From: Schistosoma mansoni
Taxonomy: Eukaryota; Platyhelminthes; Trematoda; Strigeidida; Schistosomatidae
NCBI RefSeq assembly: GCF_000237925.1
Contig: NW_017386105.1
Coordinates: 62,001-126,000 of the forward strand
Length of the DNA stretch: 64,000 bases
Reading direction: 5' to 3'
Shown: piece after piece, positions 1 through 13,781 of the stretch
How positions within the stretch are numbered: the first letter of the stretch is position 1
Layout of the letters: the number at the start of each line of letters is the position of its first letter
Position numbers and translations under genes: made by a program
Notes under the pieces: model-generated
The model's database searches: none
What the model saw: only the letters and a program-made list of their open reading frames with translations
Told to the model about the DNA's origin: nothing

Positions 1-164
1 CGCCAATATGATAATTAGAAGTATTTGAATTGTAGTATAAACTAGTAATCCCAGGAATAACGCAATGTAATCAAGAAGTATTAGATGAGCCCGAACGAAT
101 GTATTGTATTTGGAATTCAAAATTACAACAGTCATCAATACGAAGAAGTCATTGATTTATTTAA

Positions 165-440
165 ACATCACATTTCCCCAACCAATCGAAATCAGAAGTC
201 AGACGAGAAGAGGTAGGAAAGATATATTTGATACATTATCAATATATCGAGAAGCGTTTAATCTAAGCTGGCTAGTGAACGTAGGAGCAGTGTCCCACGC
301 TGAGTCGAAACGTGATCTGGTACGGATGCATGACCGAAAGCCTTCAGTTAAACAAGTCCACTTAAATAACGTGGTCAGCATCCAATGTCGAACACTCAGA
401 AAGCTATTGATTTTGGGGATTTATTTACCGCTACAAGGGA
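165..440 (+). repeat. 325-bp interspersed repeat, copy 1 (5'-short)
   Basis: One of four same-strand copies of an unclassified repeat (others near 23760, 49655 and 59017). Shared landmarks are the stretch encoding RKDIFDTLSIYREAF and the end near a TTTACAG-CTACA motif. In this copy the roughly 80-residue reading frame is open, as it also is in the 49.7 kb copy. No known domain was recognised. It may be a SINE-like element or a piece of a larger transposon. Confidence 0.6.
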
Positions 441-999
441 AAAAGTAAATTAACAAAATTAGTAATAATGTCATGTAATAAATGTTGCTTAAAATTAAAC
501 CCCTAAAATAGAGTTCATACAATTAGTGAACATCCATCTGCGTATTCGTGCCGAAAGCGTGAAGAAAAGTTTAAATGTAATAGTGTTTTTAGGAGGTAAT
601 TCAAGCCAATAGTCCCATTTAGTAAAAAGCGGTCTAAAGGGTAAACAACAATATTATATTCTTCAATCAGATGCCAGGGTCAATAAAGCATAATAAGATA
701 AGTAAGCATTTGTTTTCACGCGGAAAAAGTAACGGAAGTACCAACTGATTTACAAGTGAAATATCTTTACCAGTGATAGGAATAAACAATAGATATCAAA
801 TATCAATGTGATCAAATGTACAACACCACACAATAAAGAGATCTGGTATTCAATTGTGGTCATAAGAGTAAATAAATTTACTTGTCACCATATTGTTTAT
901 GCCGTCTTGATGGAATTTTTTGGACACAAAAGACAACTTTAGATTAGCGACCGAACTCATGAGGAAATAATACATTCAGCCATTTGTAGTATCGGTTGT
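441..999. other. AT-rich intergenic, nothing recognised
   Basis: No coding-like frame, RNA motif or recognisable repeat was seen here. Confidence 0.5.
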
Positions 1000-1415
1000 T
1001 ATGTTAAGCCCATATGCCTTATTCTAACTTCTGGACAAGTCAATTCACCTATCCATCATGAGTCATGTTTTCACCTTGTCAATTATTCATTTATTAACCC
1101 CGACCATTTTCATATGAGCGTAGGTGTGTGTACCCTTCTTATCCTATTTACCACATGTCTGTAACTTATTCTTGTCTGACTATAAATATTGATCAACGCT
1201 TGGTAAAAGTGAGTTGGTTTACCCGCCATCTCCAATGCGTGTCATTTTTACTAAACTCGCTGATATTTATTCATGTGCTTGTAACTTTCTGGTCTGCGTC
1301 ATTTACCAATAAAACTGTAGTTGCCGCTTCTCTTTGCCGTCTGATATTACGCACCATTAAGATTTGTATTATAACGGTTATCGAGGTGAACGATTAACGA
1401 AACACGGCACTACAT
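1000..1415 (+). repeat. LTR-like repeat fragment
   Basis: About 160 bp at 1260-1415 reappears inverted inside the 7.2-8.0 kb block (about 7393-7550). The segment has a TATA-like CTATAAATA near 1180, an AATAAA near 1307 and ends in GGCACTACA, which resembles the layout of a solo LTR. No target-site duplication was found. The LTR assignment is therefore an inference, and the 5' limit is approximate. Confidence 0.35.
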
Positions 1416-3005
1416 ATTCAGGTATCTTGCCAATCAATGGTTTAGTTATAAAATGTAGTATTTATCTGCACATTTGTATAGATAATCTTATTATGTAAGT
1501 TCAAGCGTACATATCAGGTTATTTGTATTGTACAAACAATATGCGAATCAACCCTTCACTTCAGTATCACTTTTACTGAGAAATAGTTCATAAGAATGTA
1601 GGTATGTGCTAATAATATTGTAACTATGTGTTTTTTCATGTTTACCTTATAAATATTTCTCATATTCATGTATCCAGTACAAATAAACAACCTTTAAAAA
1701 ATTCTGGTATATTCTTGCATGAAATTCAAACTTATTTTACTGTTGAGAGTATGGATTAGAAATTTCACATTAACTAGTATTGTCACTTTAGCTTCTGAAG
1801 TTCCACTTTTTCATTTGTTTACCCCGTCTCAAGAATGCTGTTTGTTCAAATTATCCTGTAATATGGACGGAGTTTAAAATCATTGACCATGGGGAGTTTA
1901 ATGGTTTGGTACGTTGGTCATCTTTACTTATCTCGGGTGCGTTATTAGTCCCAGTGAGTAGGCTTCTGCCAACATCTCTACAAGAATAAAAAAGCTCTTC
2001 TAGCTTTTGTTAACAAACGGTTTAGGCTAAATGTCTGTTCATCAACTAAGGGCTAATTGTGCCCACTACCTAGTGGGATGCTCTTTATTACTGTGCGGCT
2101 TCAAAAAATGGCCTATGAAATAAGAAGACGCCATTAGGCTGTAAGTATTTGATTATAAGTATCTTCGATATATTTCTCACAAATAGTTAAACCACTAAGT
2201 AAGTAATACTGAGGTAGGCTCACAATGTTATATAAGTCTATTATTAGAGATATCGTCCATAGATTATAGTGGTTATGTGTTACTCTTCCCCAACTACCAT
2301 TAAGACTAGAGATGAACAGATCTTGACATGGCATAAATCCATGAAGTCAGTAAATGGTTCTGTGAGTAATGTAAGTGAAACTTCGTGGTTGAAATCCATA
2401 ACATACTCGTAATCAATTGTTGGAGACATTGAGTGATGTGGTCACAGTGAAGTCGTTTGATTCATTTTCTCTCTTCCTCTGAATCCCGAGTTAAAAGCAA
2501 GTTCAGATTTTCATTCTTCGATGATTTACAATAAAACCATCTACCTCAAAGAACACAATATCGACAAAATCCTTTGAGCTGTAAATCGTATTGATTATTT
2601 TAGAAACCAGTTCAAACATTAATATATTTCGGTGATTTAGACAGGTGATAAATCTGTTTAGTTTCTTTTTGAACGAACATAGATACGTTAGTCTACTAAG
2701 CACGTAGTCAATAAATATTCATTCACCTTTTATAATTGTCGCCTATATTAATGTCGGATCAAGTTTTATTTTGCAGGACGGACAAAAACAGGACGCACTC
2801 ATTCAATAAATACCATTTATAGGTAAATAAAATCAATAACTTAATAATTAATGTATGTATTATATAGGAGGAATATTATGTATTAGTTAACTTCCTGAAT
2901 TGATATGTAGTTTGTTTGATTCAAGTTACTCTCGAAAATCAAATTATTGGTTTAAAAACAGCAAATAAACAAAACTTAAAAGAAGGAATATTTTCGTCTG
3001 ATAAG
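1416..3005. other. AT-rich intergenic, nothing recognised
   Basis: Only short chance reading frames are present, and none shows a recognisable domain or splice-site framing. Confidence 0.5.
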
Positions 3006-3007
3006 AT

Positions 3008-3535
3008 AGTGCCCCCAAATGCCCTGGTATGGCCCAGAGTGGGGAGAGTCAGATCTTCCTCTCGAAATGCTCTCACATGGCCACGTGCATAAAACCACTG
3101 CCAGGGGAGTCCTACTTACTGCCTTCTCGTGGCGTGGCATTTCTGCTGCTTACGAAATTGAGAGGACGAAAAGCGAATGTCCGGCGCTTTGACCAGGTTG
3201 GTGGACACGGAGGGTCCACCTAGGGGAGTTGAAAAACCCTGACTCCAAACCGATGATGCACATGAACTCCAGGATCCTAAGGGAACAAATGGCGTATGAA
3301 CCAATTATTAGTCACCGGCTACCATGGGACTGTATCTCCTTACGTTGCTCCACTGCCTTGTGGATTAGATCCTTAGGTCAAAGGTTCGGGGTGTGGCCTC
3401 ATAAGAAAACCACCTGCTTCGGCTCGGGCACCTGTACAGTATTCTAGACCTCACACAAATCAAGTGATTTATGTGGCGCATATGTCTGGTGCTCCTTTGT
3501 ACCAATTTTTATATATTTAAATAAGTAAATGATAA
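3008..3535 (+). mobile_element. Non-autonomous retroelement sharing a LINE 3' tail
   Basis: GC-richer block starting at CCCCCAAATGCCCTGG and ending in a tail with TGTGGCGCATATG, CTTTGTACCAA and TTTAAATAAGTAAATG. A shorter minus-strand copy lies at 21880-22105 and has both the start motif and the internal GCTTCGGCTCGGGCACCTG motif. The same tail ends the LINE fragment at 32250-32915 (minus) and occurs alone at 22500-22560 and 32970-33035. It is probably a SINE or internally deleted derivative moved by that LINE. No intact protein is encoded. Confidence 0.6.
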
Positions 3536-4985
3536 GATAATTCCAATTCAAATAATTAAAAAAATATGGAATTAATAGTCATTTATAAAGTATATGATTT
3601 TAAGATATAATTCCATCAGGTCATTTATTAGAAAATAAAATTTAAACTTAGCTATCAAGTTCACTTATCATTCACTATATACGTAAATATAATTCTGAAC
3701 AAAATTTAGTAAATTCCTTTATTTGGAGTTGTTAACTGTAACGATAAGTGAAAGATTAAAAATACTGTGGTATATGCTACTTATATCGACAAACATAAGT
3801 ACTATGTAACACCAATAAGAAGTGGAAAACCTGGCAGCAGAAGGCAAAGAAGATTGAGTTGAAGAAAATAAAAGGTAAAATAGAAAGGAATTGTGGAGTG
3901 GAAGAATCATACAGAGTGTGAAGAACAAATGATGGAAATTTGAAAATGAAATATTCAGTGTATGGTTCTCATATCTTACCAAGAGATTCTGTTATTTCGT
4001 ATTTAGATATAGTCCGCCCTCCCCGCTAATGTTTTCGTTCATTACAATGCCACTAAGACTATCGTAAATTATGAATCATACATACTTACCACTGTATCTA
4101 TCACTAATTCTAAATGTTCACGTTTTTCCATGGTTGGTTTCTGTCGGCATCTGAGCTCCATGGTCATGACTATTGTTTACATTTGGATAGTGGCTAGTAG
4201 TGAAATCCAGGAAGTGTACTGGTCCCAATTAACTGCTGATGTTTACGACTGAAATGTTGATATTTTCAACCAACAAGTTCCAGACACAGGCAAACACGCG
4301 TCTAAGATTTCACTAGTACTAAATTTCTAAAATATAATTTGCTACTACATAAATAAACTTGAATGTTTCCCACTGAGAAATATATACCTCGGTATGCTAA
4401 TTAAATTAGTTCATTTATATTCGAGTATTCAGTTAAGATCTCATTGATAAAAGACAGATTACATGAATAAGAACTTTAATATATAAAGATATTTCACATG
4501 AGACTCTATCAAGAAAATATCGAAAGTTAACAAACAATTGGGAGGTAGTTTTGGTTGAAATTATGAATGAAATAAACAAATGCATTAATTAGTTATGCTT
4601 AACTAATGATTTTGTCAGGAATTTCGGTTTTCATAGTTTACACGTATAGGAAGTTAATTTGACTTAGAAGAATATCTACACTAGATACCCTCCCAGTGTC
4701 TGTTCTACAGGACATCATAACAACTCAGATCGAGAACACGTCACTAGCCTCACTAGAACGTACGTATATTTCTACACCGAAAATCGACAACAGTCACAGT
4801 AACAATATGCGTAAGAGAATATGTAACTCATCTAGTACCTGTCAAACAATCTACTAGTCTGACTAAGCAAACAACCAATCATTATCTTCTCGCCCACACA
4901 TCAGATTTACATTCATTATATTTGTTGTATAATGATCTTCTATCTATATAATGACATCAAAACTTTTAGTGGTCCTTTGATCTGA
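3536..4985. other. AT-rich intergenic, nothing recognised
   Basis: No supported gene or repeat was recognised. Confidence 0.45.
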
Positions 4986-4989
4986 CTCC

Positions 4990-6890
4990 GATTTCGATGG
5001 ACGTATGAAAATGTCATGAATATAAGTTTTCCATCTTACTCTGTATATTAAACCGGCGTCAACCGCATTTGTGTGACGGCGGTAATTAGAAACTCCGCCT
5101 GTAGCTCTTCTAGAGTTACTGCCGGTTCCAAGCCAAGGTAAAGGAGGAGGGTTGGGCATGGGGTTAACGATACCATCCCGTAGGAAAACTAACTCGCTAA
5201 AAAAACGCTGATCAGAAAAAATAATTCAAACCATATATATATAATTGGACGACATGGACTAGGAGTGAGAAATGAAAATGGAAAGAGATTTGCAAATCTA
5301 TGTGCACTCAACAAATTGGTGCCCCATTGAATCCACCGGACATCGAAGCAACACACACTGACCTTCCTATAGATGTCACTCCACCAACGGTCGAAGAAGT
5401 CAAGATGGCCATCAGACAAATCAAATGTGGGAAGGCGGCAGGAGCTGACAATATACCAGCTGAAGCACTGAAGTCAGACATTGAAGTAACTGCAAACATG
5501 CTTCACCTTCTATTCAAGAAGATTTGGGAGGAAGAACAAGTGCCGACGGACTGGAAAGAAGGATATCTCATCAAAATATCAAAGAAAGATCTGAGCAAAT
5601 ATGAGAACTACAGAGGCATCAGTTTGTTGTCAGTACCAGGAAAAATTTTCAACAGTGTTCCTGAACCGAATGAAAGACGCAGTAGACGTCCTACTTCGAG
5701 ATCAACAGGCTGGATTCCGCAAGGAACAGTCGTGCACAGGCTAAATTGCGACAATCAATTGAGTAGAATTCGTCACTATACATCAACTTCATTGACTATG
5801 AAAAGGCGTTTGACAGTGTGGACACGAGAACATTATGGAAAATTCTTCGACACTATGGAGTTCCTGAGCAGATTGTCAACATTATCTAGAACTCATACGA
5901 TGAACTACATTGCAAAGTCGTGCACGGAAGACAGCTGACAGATGCATTTCCAGTAAGGACCGGAGTCAGACAAGGCTGTCTTCTCTCCCCCTTCCTCTTT
6001 CTCCTGGTGATTGATTAGATTATGAAGACTTCGACATCTGAGGGGAAGCACGGAATACAACGGACAGCTCAGAATCAATTAGACGACTTGGACTTCACAG
6101 ATGACCTAGCCCTCCTATCTCATACATACGAGCAAATACAGATGAGGACAACAAATGTAGCAGCAGCCTCTGCATCAAAATGTCTCAGCATACACAAAGG
6201 TAAAAGCAAGATCCTCGAACACAACACGGAGAACGCCAACTCAGTCACACTTGATGGCGAAACTCTGGAAGATGTGAAACCATTCACGTACCTGAGATGC
6301 ATCATTGATAAACAAGGAGGATCGGATGCAGATGAAAAGGTGAGGATTGGTAAAGCAAGGACAGTATTTATACAATTGAAGAACACATGGAACTAAAAAC
6401 AACTCCCAACTAATTTCAAAGTGAGAATCTTCAATATGAATGTCAAGACAGTCCTACTGTACGGAGCTCACGCGTGCAGAACTACTACATCCATCGCCAA
6501 GAACGTACAAGTATTTATAAACAGTTGTCTACGCAAAATACTCAACATTCACTGGCCGGACACTATCAGCAATAGCGTTCTATGGGAGAGGATAAACAAG
6601 CTTCGAGCTGAAGAGGAAATTAGGAAAAGACGTTGGAAGTGGATCGGACATACATTAAGAAAATCATCAAACCGCATCACAAGGAAATCCCTAACTTGGA
6701 ATGGTGAAGGGAAGCGGAAAAGAGGAAGGCCAAAGAACACTTTACGCCGGGAGATTGAAGCAGATATGAAAAGGATGAATGCTAACTGGAAAGAACTGGG
6801 AAGGATTGCTCAGGACAGGGCTGAATGGAGAATACTGGTGGGTGGCCTATACTCTTCAACGAGGGGTAACAGGCGTAAGTGACTAGCACT
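4990..6890 (+). mobile_element. LINE family 1 (RTE-like), internally deleted and inactive
   Basis: Non-LTR retrotransposon remnant. GC-rich 5' sequence at about 5040-5200 is followed by a short endonuclease-end piece (reading NENGKRFANLCA near 5270). That piece is joined directly to the start of the reverse transcriptase region near 5315. The linker between endonuclease and RT expected in such elements is absent, so there is an internal deletion. Coding sequence ends with a basic C-terminus (RGNRRK) at about 6880. The clade assignment is from general resemblance. A second fragment of the same family lies at 29640-30735 on the minus strand. Confidence 0.75.
5300..6882 (+). pseudogene. Broken LINE reverse transcriptase (family 1)
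   Basis: Would copy element RNA at the target site. Three open segments in two frames (5300-5938, 6022-6396 and 6421-6882) cover one RT. Visible RT motifs in order are KAAGADNIPAEAL, YRGISLLSVPGK, an FIDYEKAFDSVD-like stretch in a shifted frame near 5790, VRQGCLLSPFLF near 5965, and the catalytic box at 6094-6105. The catalytic box reads F-T-D-D, where family members usually have F-A-D-D. The C-terminal part has LLYGA and the basic [20 protein letters not shown] frameshift near 5660-5700, an in-frame TAG near 6015 and another stop near 6395 prevent a continuous protein. Dead copy. Confidence 0.8.
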
Positions 6891-7231
6891 CATAGTTAGC
6901 TGATTTGCTCGATCGATACTCATAACTGACCAACTACAGTCATTGTGTACCTAGTGTAGCCTAGTGCAACGGAATGTAAATAGGCCAATAGAAGAGTATG
7001 TATCCATACCTAATGAGTTGGTTAGCTATGATGTATCATCCGGAGTATGTCTGAACTTTCCATTTACACTACAAATCAGATATAATAAACATCTACAATA
7101 TAGCAGCAGCTCAAGTTATTGTCCGATTAATAGGGAGCATTATCAAAATGTGAAAAGGAAATCTATAGTCTGAGACCTTGAATAGTTTAGACCAAGATAG
7201 ATTAGTGTCACTAAAGTATATTAATAGAATT

Positions 7232-7959
7232 ATTTTGAAAAGAGCAAGAACAAAGATTCTAGCAGAATAGCATTAATTCACTTTATTTCCTTGGTTCCCG
7301 TCAGCTGCTTACAACATGAAAGAGTTTAGTTGGAAGTTATGTTGAAGACATACTATTAAAACTTTGTTATACTAATATGTCTTCAACATAACTGTAGTGC
7401 CGTGCTTCGCTAATCGTTCACCTCAATAACCGTTATAATACAAATCTCAACGGTGCATGAAATCAGAAGGCAAATAGAAGCGGCAACTACAGTTTATTGC
7501 CAAATAACGCAGGTCAGAAAGTTACAAGCACATGAGCAAATATCAACAAGCAAGTTTAGTCAATTGCATAGGCAATTTATAGTCAAATTGTATAAAAGCA
7601 CAGCAAAACAAAACAAAAGCTGATAGTGGGATTTAAGTGCATACATATATGAGGAGCAGGATGAGTCATCGAGTGGTATTTAAGTAATCAACGTTTTGGC
7701 TAGAGTGTCATGTGCTCTAATGATCATAACAGTACAAAGAAATATACAAATTGTTACTATCCAAATGACAATGTCTGTTAAGTAAGTTAATCAAAGGGCT
7801 TAACCCAAAATTAACCATAATCGAAATTGATTGTACGATAGTTGTTATAGTACTTCTCACTAAACTCTTTCATGTTGTAAGCAGCTTACGAGAACCAAGG
7901 TAATAAAGTGAAATTCATGCTTTTCTGCTAGAATCTTTGTTCTTGCTCTTTTTCAAAAT
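7232..7959. mobile_element. Inverted-repeat block with ~100-bp arms
   Basis: Arms at 7232-7330 and about 7859-7959 are inverted copies at roughly 90% identity (GAGCAAGAACAAAGATTCTA and the ATGAAAGAGTTTAGT end). Just inside the left arm is a 16-bp perfect hairpin, 7337-7352 paired with 7376-7391. The interior at about 7393-7560 matches the LTR-like sequence of 1260-1415 in inverse orientation. It has no transposase. It could be a foldback element or MITE, or two inverted copies of a repeat around an LTR piece. Confidence 0.6.
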
Positions 7960-10289
7960 GATAAGGCTAACTTTATATATGAAATAGAATTATTTATTTC
8001 TAAATTTTTTTTCTTTAAGCTTCTTGATAATATATTGTTTAAACACTCACTAATATATATTTGTAAAGGTTAGCGTCTAGCCTGAAGGTACTTTGACTAC
8101 TGACGGAGTGGTTGAGAAAAGCTAGAAAGGAAAAGAACAATAGAGAGAGTGAGCCAACGATTCAGTGAGCACATAGAATCCATTTACATTTGATAGTGAA
8201 AGTAACTAGCAATAGTTAGGAGTACCACAAGCTTGAGATAAAAATAATTCGACAATCGTAACTAAAGTGCTAGCATGATATTTCAATTCCGTCACAATAT
8301 TCTTGCGTCAATAGATTCGCTATATTGATCAAAATCTAAGTTCATAATACTGTTTTTAATACATATCTGTTATTAGTTAGTCCCATTAGATTTATTGACT
8401 TTTTTAGTCTACCCAATAAACAATGTTATTTTGCACTTAAGAATATCATAGCTTCAAATTTTGATAAAATTTACCATACTGCGCATCATACCTTAATCAA
8501 ACAATTACTTTGTACTATTGTTAGCACTACTTAATTTACGAACTGTTTTCAACAATATTTTCTTTTTCTATTCCCAACCTAATATCTGCTTTTTATTGAT
8601 TCCCTTGCTTCCATGGCATTTCTAGAAGTGTGAAAACTGGAACTGATATACGATAGAACAAGGATCAGCTTTGCTCATTTTTATTTGACAGTGTACAAAA
8701 GAATTAAATCTTTCATGAGATTAATCAAATAGACTGTGACATAGAAGTTAAATCTCAGCAAAAACTAGTTAATGTGAATTACAACATACCTTATATCAAA
8801 TTGCTTTCGATAAACAATGAAAAATTCGTTGTAATTTTTTATTTACACAAGTCAGTTACAGAATTGAGAATAAGGAGTAAACTTGTAGTGACCTGCTTTT
8901 CTCGACGAGAACGCGATTGGTATAATGGAAACGATTATTATCATAACCAATTGTACCAGTGATTATTTTACTGTACTCGTTGTTGTTTAACTGTATCAAA
9001 ATGACTTTTCGTTCGGTCGTCCGCCTTGTTAGCTCGAACTTTCTTACGCTCTGCCCTTATCGCCTGTACTCGTTGGCACGTTTCGGTATTTTTTTGATAC
9101 CACGTGATCGCCAATAAATATACTCTATCTGGACCAGTTACAGTCTTCTGATTTACGAGCTAGCGAATGAACCAAGTCGTTTTTGGATGCGTAATCTTAA
9201 TGTAGTGGTGATCGTAGTCAATCGAGACTCGACGCCATCTACAAACTAAAGAACTTTGATTTTGGAATAAAATTAGGATGATCTAGGGTTAATGAACAAT
9301 CAATGCTTTCTCTCCTTGAAGAAATAACTCCTCCTCAACACTACTGAAAAAAAGAATTACTGAAATCAGTCGCTAACAGATCTAGCATAGCACATGAGAA
9401 CACTACACACATATGCAATTAATTCCTGAGATAAAAGTTATGCCAGCTTAAGAACAACAGGAATGTTGTTTTTTGAATACTATTAAGGGAGTAACTTCAA
9501 GGATTGAGAAAATAAATCAATTCAATCAGGAATGTATTTAGGAAGAATATATTTCAAGCATTTATATTCGAATAAACAAACTATGGGCGTAAAGTGAACA
9601 GATGCGGAGAGGAGAGACACTACCTCTCTACCCAAAATATTACTTGTTATCAGCATTTATATATTCCTAAATATACTATGAATCAGTAAGGTGATGAATG
9701 ATAACTGTATAGACACATGCTCAAGTAAAGCGTACATAAATATACTTGACAAGGACACAAACAAGAGGTGAAGTAGTAAGTACTTGGTATCTGAATTATT
9801 AATATCTTCCCAAAAGTTTTCATACATTTACGCAAGCGTTATATAGTCACTATAATACAATGTGATTTTGATCCATATTAGTCGTCTTCAATCACTGATT
9901 ATGATATTCACACAGACAACAAATACATAGTTTACACTTACCCACATGTCTTTTATACACCTTATGTTTAACTCGATGGCCAAAGTCGAATAAATTCAGT
10001 ATGCATGCAGATTAGTGACAAACAATGAAGTATGATAGAACCGAATGGAAACAACTGGACTGACACAATAGTAGTACTGTGTTAACACAGCAACAAAGTA
10101 GAATCGCCATCAATTGTATCATGATGAAATAAATCGGGGATTGGATCAGACAGGCCTAATTTGTATGGTTCTTAAATGAGTCCCAAATGTCCAGCATCTC
10201 TTAGACAATGTGTCTCAAATATTTACAGATCAGCATTATCACGGAATATGACTAATAGATAGTTAGACGAACAACTGAAGTATGTTATA

Positions 10290-10291
<2 letters not shown>
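7960..10291. other. Intergenic; GC-richer patch at 8880-9260
   Basis: Most of the stretch is AT-rich with nothing recognised. The patch at 8880-9260 has CpG-containing sequence with AATAAATA near 9112 and may be an LTR or old repeat. No second copy was found in the window, so it stays unassigned. Confidence 0.35.

Positions 10292-10360
<69 letters not shown>
10292..10360. repeat. (TA)n microsatellite
   Basis: About 34 uninterrupted TA units. The length is likely polymorphic or assembly-dependent. Confidence 0.97.
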
Positions 10361-10361
<1 letters not shown>

Positions 10362-10529
10362 ATTATTTTAATTAATCGCACAAATTAAGCAATAAAATAT
10401 AATCAGTTCATTTGAGTCACATGCTATCAGGTCCTTTATTCTGAAATACATATCCAGTTATGCTAATTCAAAGCGACTATACTAAATAGCATAATAGCTC
10501 TGTTCGATTAACAGGAACTTCATGGACTG

Positions 10530-10960
10530 GTACCGTTCTTAGTTTGGTCGTCCATAGATTTCCCCCAGACTACTCTCTCACAACATCGTGAACTGAGGCA
10601 GATGGTGATTAAGAATACGTACCACTACTTTGTCAACCTATTTGCCATCTTTACCTAGTACCCTCGGCATGACTCACTCGATGGTCCCAAAATACACGAG
10701 CAACAGTTAGAAGATACCTGTGATCGAGTGCTAGCTAACCTATGAATATCGTCTTTTCTTAATGACCACGGCCTACACCTAATGAGTAGAATACAGAGAA
10801 CTACTGACCAATAAACTTGTCCTTTGGTTTTTAGACGGGCGTTTTACCTACGCAATAACTGAAGCAGGTTGGCAAAAGACAGCTGAACTCCCTGAATTCG
10901 TGCCGACATTTCGTTTGGTAGTGTTTGGAGAAAGTAGAGACTACTACTTATTACGCAGTT
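10530..10960 (-). mobile_element. Heavily decayed LINE family 2-like fragment
   Basis: On the minus strand, a degraded match to the C-terminal RT region of family 2: the GTGGTCATTAAGA stretch corresponds to family 2 GTGGCCATTAAGA, followed by residues RVLGKDGK-VDKVV near 10640-10680. Many stops interrupt all frames, and it is clearly older than the copies at 20, 47 and 55 kb. Boundaries are approximate. Confidence 0.55.
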
Positions 10961-13781
10961 AGCCAGACGTTCGATATTCTATGCTTTGAACGTCTCACCC
11001 ATGACGCCACAACAGATTCAAGATTGAATAGAATATGCTGACACTAGACAAGGTATAGAAACGGTCAGTTCATAACACAGACTCAAGGATAGGAAGTTGA
11101 ATTAGTATAAAGAGATGCTATTAGACGATCAGCCATCCAGTGTTATTCATGGATATAAGATCTCATTACTGACTGTACATATCCCACTAAAACTTCAAAA
11201 CAGATTTCGAAGTCAAGTTATGAAATAAGATGGAGACTTGGTCGCTGAAAAACTAAGTGCAGCTTTCGATTCCCAAGGCAGTATAAGTGAGCACTACTGA
11301 ACAACCCCAAATTAAAGTATTGTGATTCTCATTGATTTTTATTTGTGTCAGAATACACAGTACAGTCAGGTGCAGTGAAATGATGGATAAATTCTCAGAA
11401 TATGGTGAGATTGGTCGAGTTAGTCAGTTAGGAATAAGTATACCGATTATTGAAGGTTTAGGTGAAGATAAGAATATCCCTAGGATCATATCTGTAGCAA
11501 AGTGAGGCAAATAGACTGCCATTATGTAGCGAATCCTGATGACAATATTCAAAACTAATGGTATTAGAGTAAAAAAACATCCGCAATTCAATGCGCCTTA
11601 CGAATAAATGTAGTCCCAAGATTGACGAAACGGAGTGATTTTAGATCAGGAAACAAGGTCTCAGTGATACATCGATAAGTATAATAGTTCCAAAACCAGA
11701 ATGGTGATCACCTAATAGAAAGTACTCTATATTATGGCCGAAACTCCTTTCGATTACCCGTGAATGTAATTCTTGCATTTTGAGTGGATTTTGAATTGGG
11801 AATTTATATTATTGAAGGTGAACAACAGAATTTCTGTCCTTATAAACTGAGACAGTCAACGATCACGACTAGTTTGGAGGAGTTAAGCTAATAAAAAAAC
11901 AAGTACCTCATCCCGTATAACTGTTAAACGTGATCAGTAAAAACAATCAAAACCTATCATTTCACATTAGTTACAGTTATTTCAAAACCGCTAAGAGTTG
12001 GAAGTTCAAGCTCGATCTTCCATTTAGGTTGTCAACAAAAAATGAAGGTAAAGTAAGATCTTCACTAGGTAGTTCCACCTATCGTGACAGTCGCTGGATT
12101 CAGCCACATTATTGATATATCTTTTACTGTAACAGCTTTATTAACTAATGACTTAAAGTCAGTCCCAATTATATGTCTAAACTAACAATCAGTATACGTG
12201 GACGCTGACATTTTTCCCTAAGAATACATTATATCCATTTCTTTCATCAGTTTCTATTGTTATATATATACCGATTTCAGTTTATGATTAGATTTCGCTG
12301 AGATGAACTTTTAAGTATCTATTGACTGAGTGATGAACTGCTGAAAATTAAAACATTTAAAGGAACCTAAATATTGAGAATAACTATTATATACGACAGA
12401 AGGAACTCTATTATTTTACTGAAGAAAAACGCAGGGCATGATCAATGAGCAGGGAAGCTAAACTGAACATCACAAGGAAGTATAAATTATTGTTTGATTG
12501 TAGGTTCAGTTTTCTTAGGAATGTCTGGCATATAACTTTGTCCAATATCGTACACAGACGATATATAAAGATATTTTAGAACAAACAGTGAGGCTATATA
12601 GCTATTAATTTAAGTAAAAGTTATCATGCATCGCTGTCCTACTAATAATCAGTATCACTATATGATCACAAAAGTACTTGAGAACGGACTCATCAGTTTG
12701 TTCTGTATTCATACGTTCCCCCTCAATAATGTTTGTCTTTCTCTCGATGCTTTACAAAAATTATCACTAAAAAAACTAGTGCAAACCACAGCTAATCAGG
12801 TTAATGCCTATTTACAGAATTTAAGTTCAGCTTCCATAGTGAATTGCATCAGGCAATCTAAAGAAAGCAGAGTATATTTATTAGTTTGTATCATCTAATT
12901 TCAGGACAAAATAAAAGATGTAACTTTATGTTGAATAAATTGAATACATAAAGTGATCTTTCATGAAGACTTAACTAAATAACAAAACCGTGACGTTGAT
13001 CTTACATGGTCTGAAATATGTCAAAAGATCTGTTAAACTGTGGCACAATCAGACTTTATGGCAAGGACTTCAAATAAAAGATTAGAATCTTTCTAAAAAC
13101 ACTAAGTTACAGATTTTCGCAAGCATAAGCAATGACTATTGTCCACAACTTGTACATATTAGAAATGGATGAGATGAAATGAAAACAAAGTTATTCAGGA
13201 AACGAGTAAACTCCTGTGTGACTTAGCAATCAAGTGTTTAGGTTCTCACACTATGCATTGAGTTGAATTTTTATGAGCTGAAAAATACAAGTTAAGCCAA
13301 CTATTATAAAATGAAACTGGAAGTACAATTTGTCATCGCTAGTGGAAATTAACTATAAATACAAAGACAATTAAATGAGTGACACATCTGAATGTCATTT
13401 TAAGACTTTGATAAGAGTAACGGGAGTTGTAAGACGAAAGGTTTGAAAACTTACTAGCTTAGTTCCCACACTAGAGATAGAGTCAATGCCATGTTCATGC
13501 TATCAAGACTAATTGTTTAAATGAGTATCACATTGAAGTAATAAAGACAACTTGCCATAAGCATCATAATTAAATTTTTCATTTCGCTGGTATTTGACAA
13601 GAGTGTAAAATTCCGAAAAAAAGAAGGCTAGTATCTTTTTTCTGGATTGTGAACCAATATCGCTAAGCTTTGTAATTAGTTCTTTTCTTTGGAAATGCTC
13701 GATTATATTTACAACTGATCACTGATATAAACTAAATAATTATCTTTAATGAACTCAAACAATTCAGTAATATTACTTTAG
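10961..13781. other. AT-rich intergenic, nothing recognised
   Basis: An open frame of 90 codons at 12626-12898 has no recognisable domain and is not supported as a gene. Confidence 0.45.

Noticed and set aside
12626-12898. 90-codon open frame as a gene
   Set aside because: AT-rich composition, no domain and no splice or initiation support.
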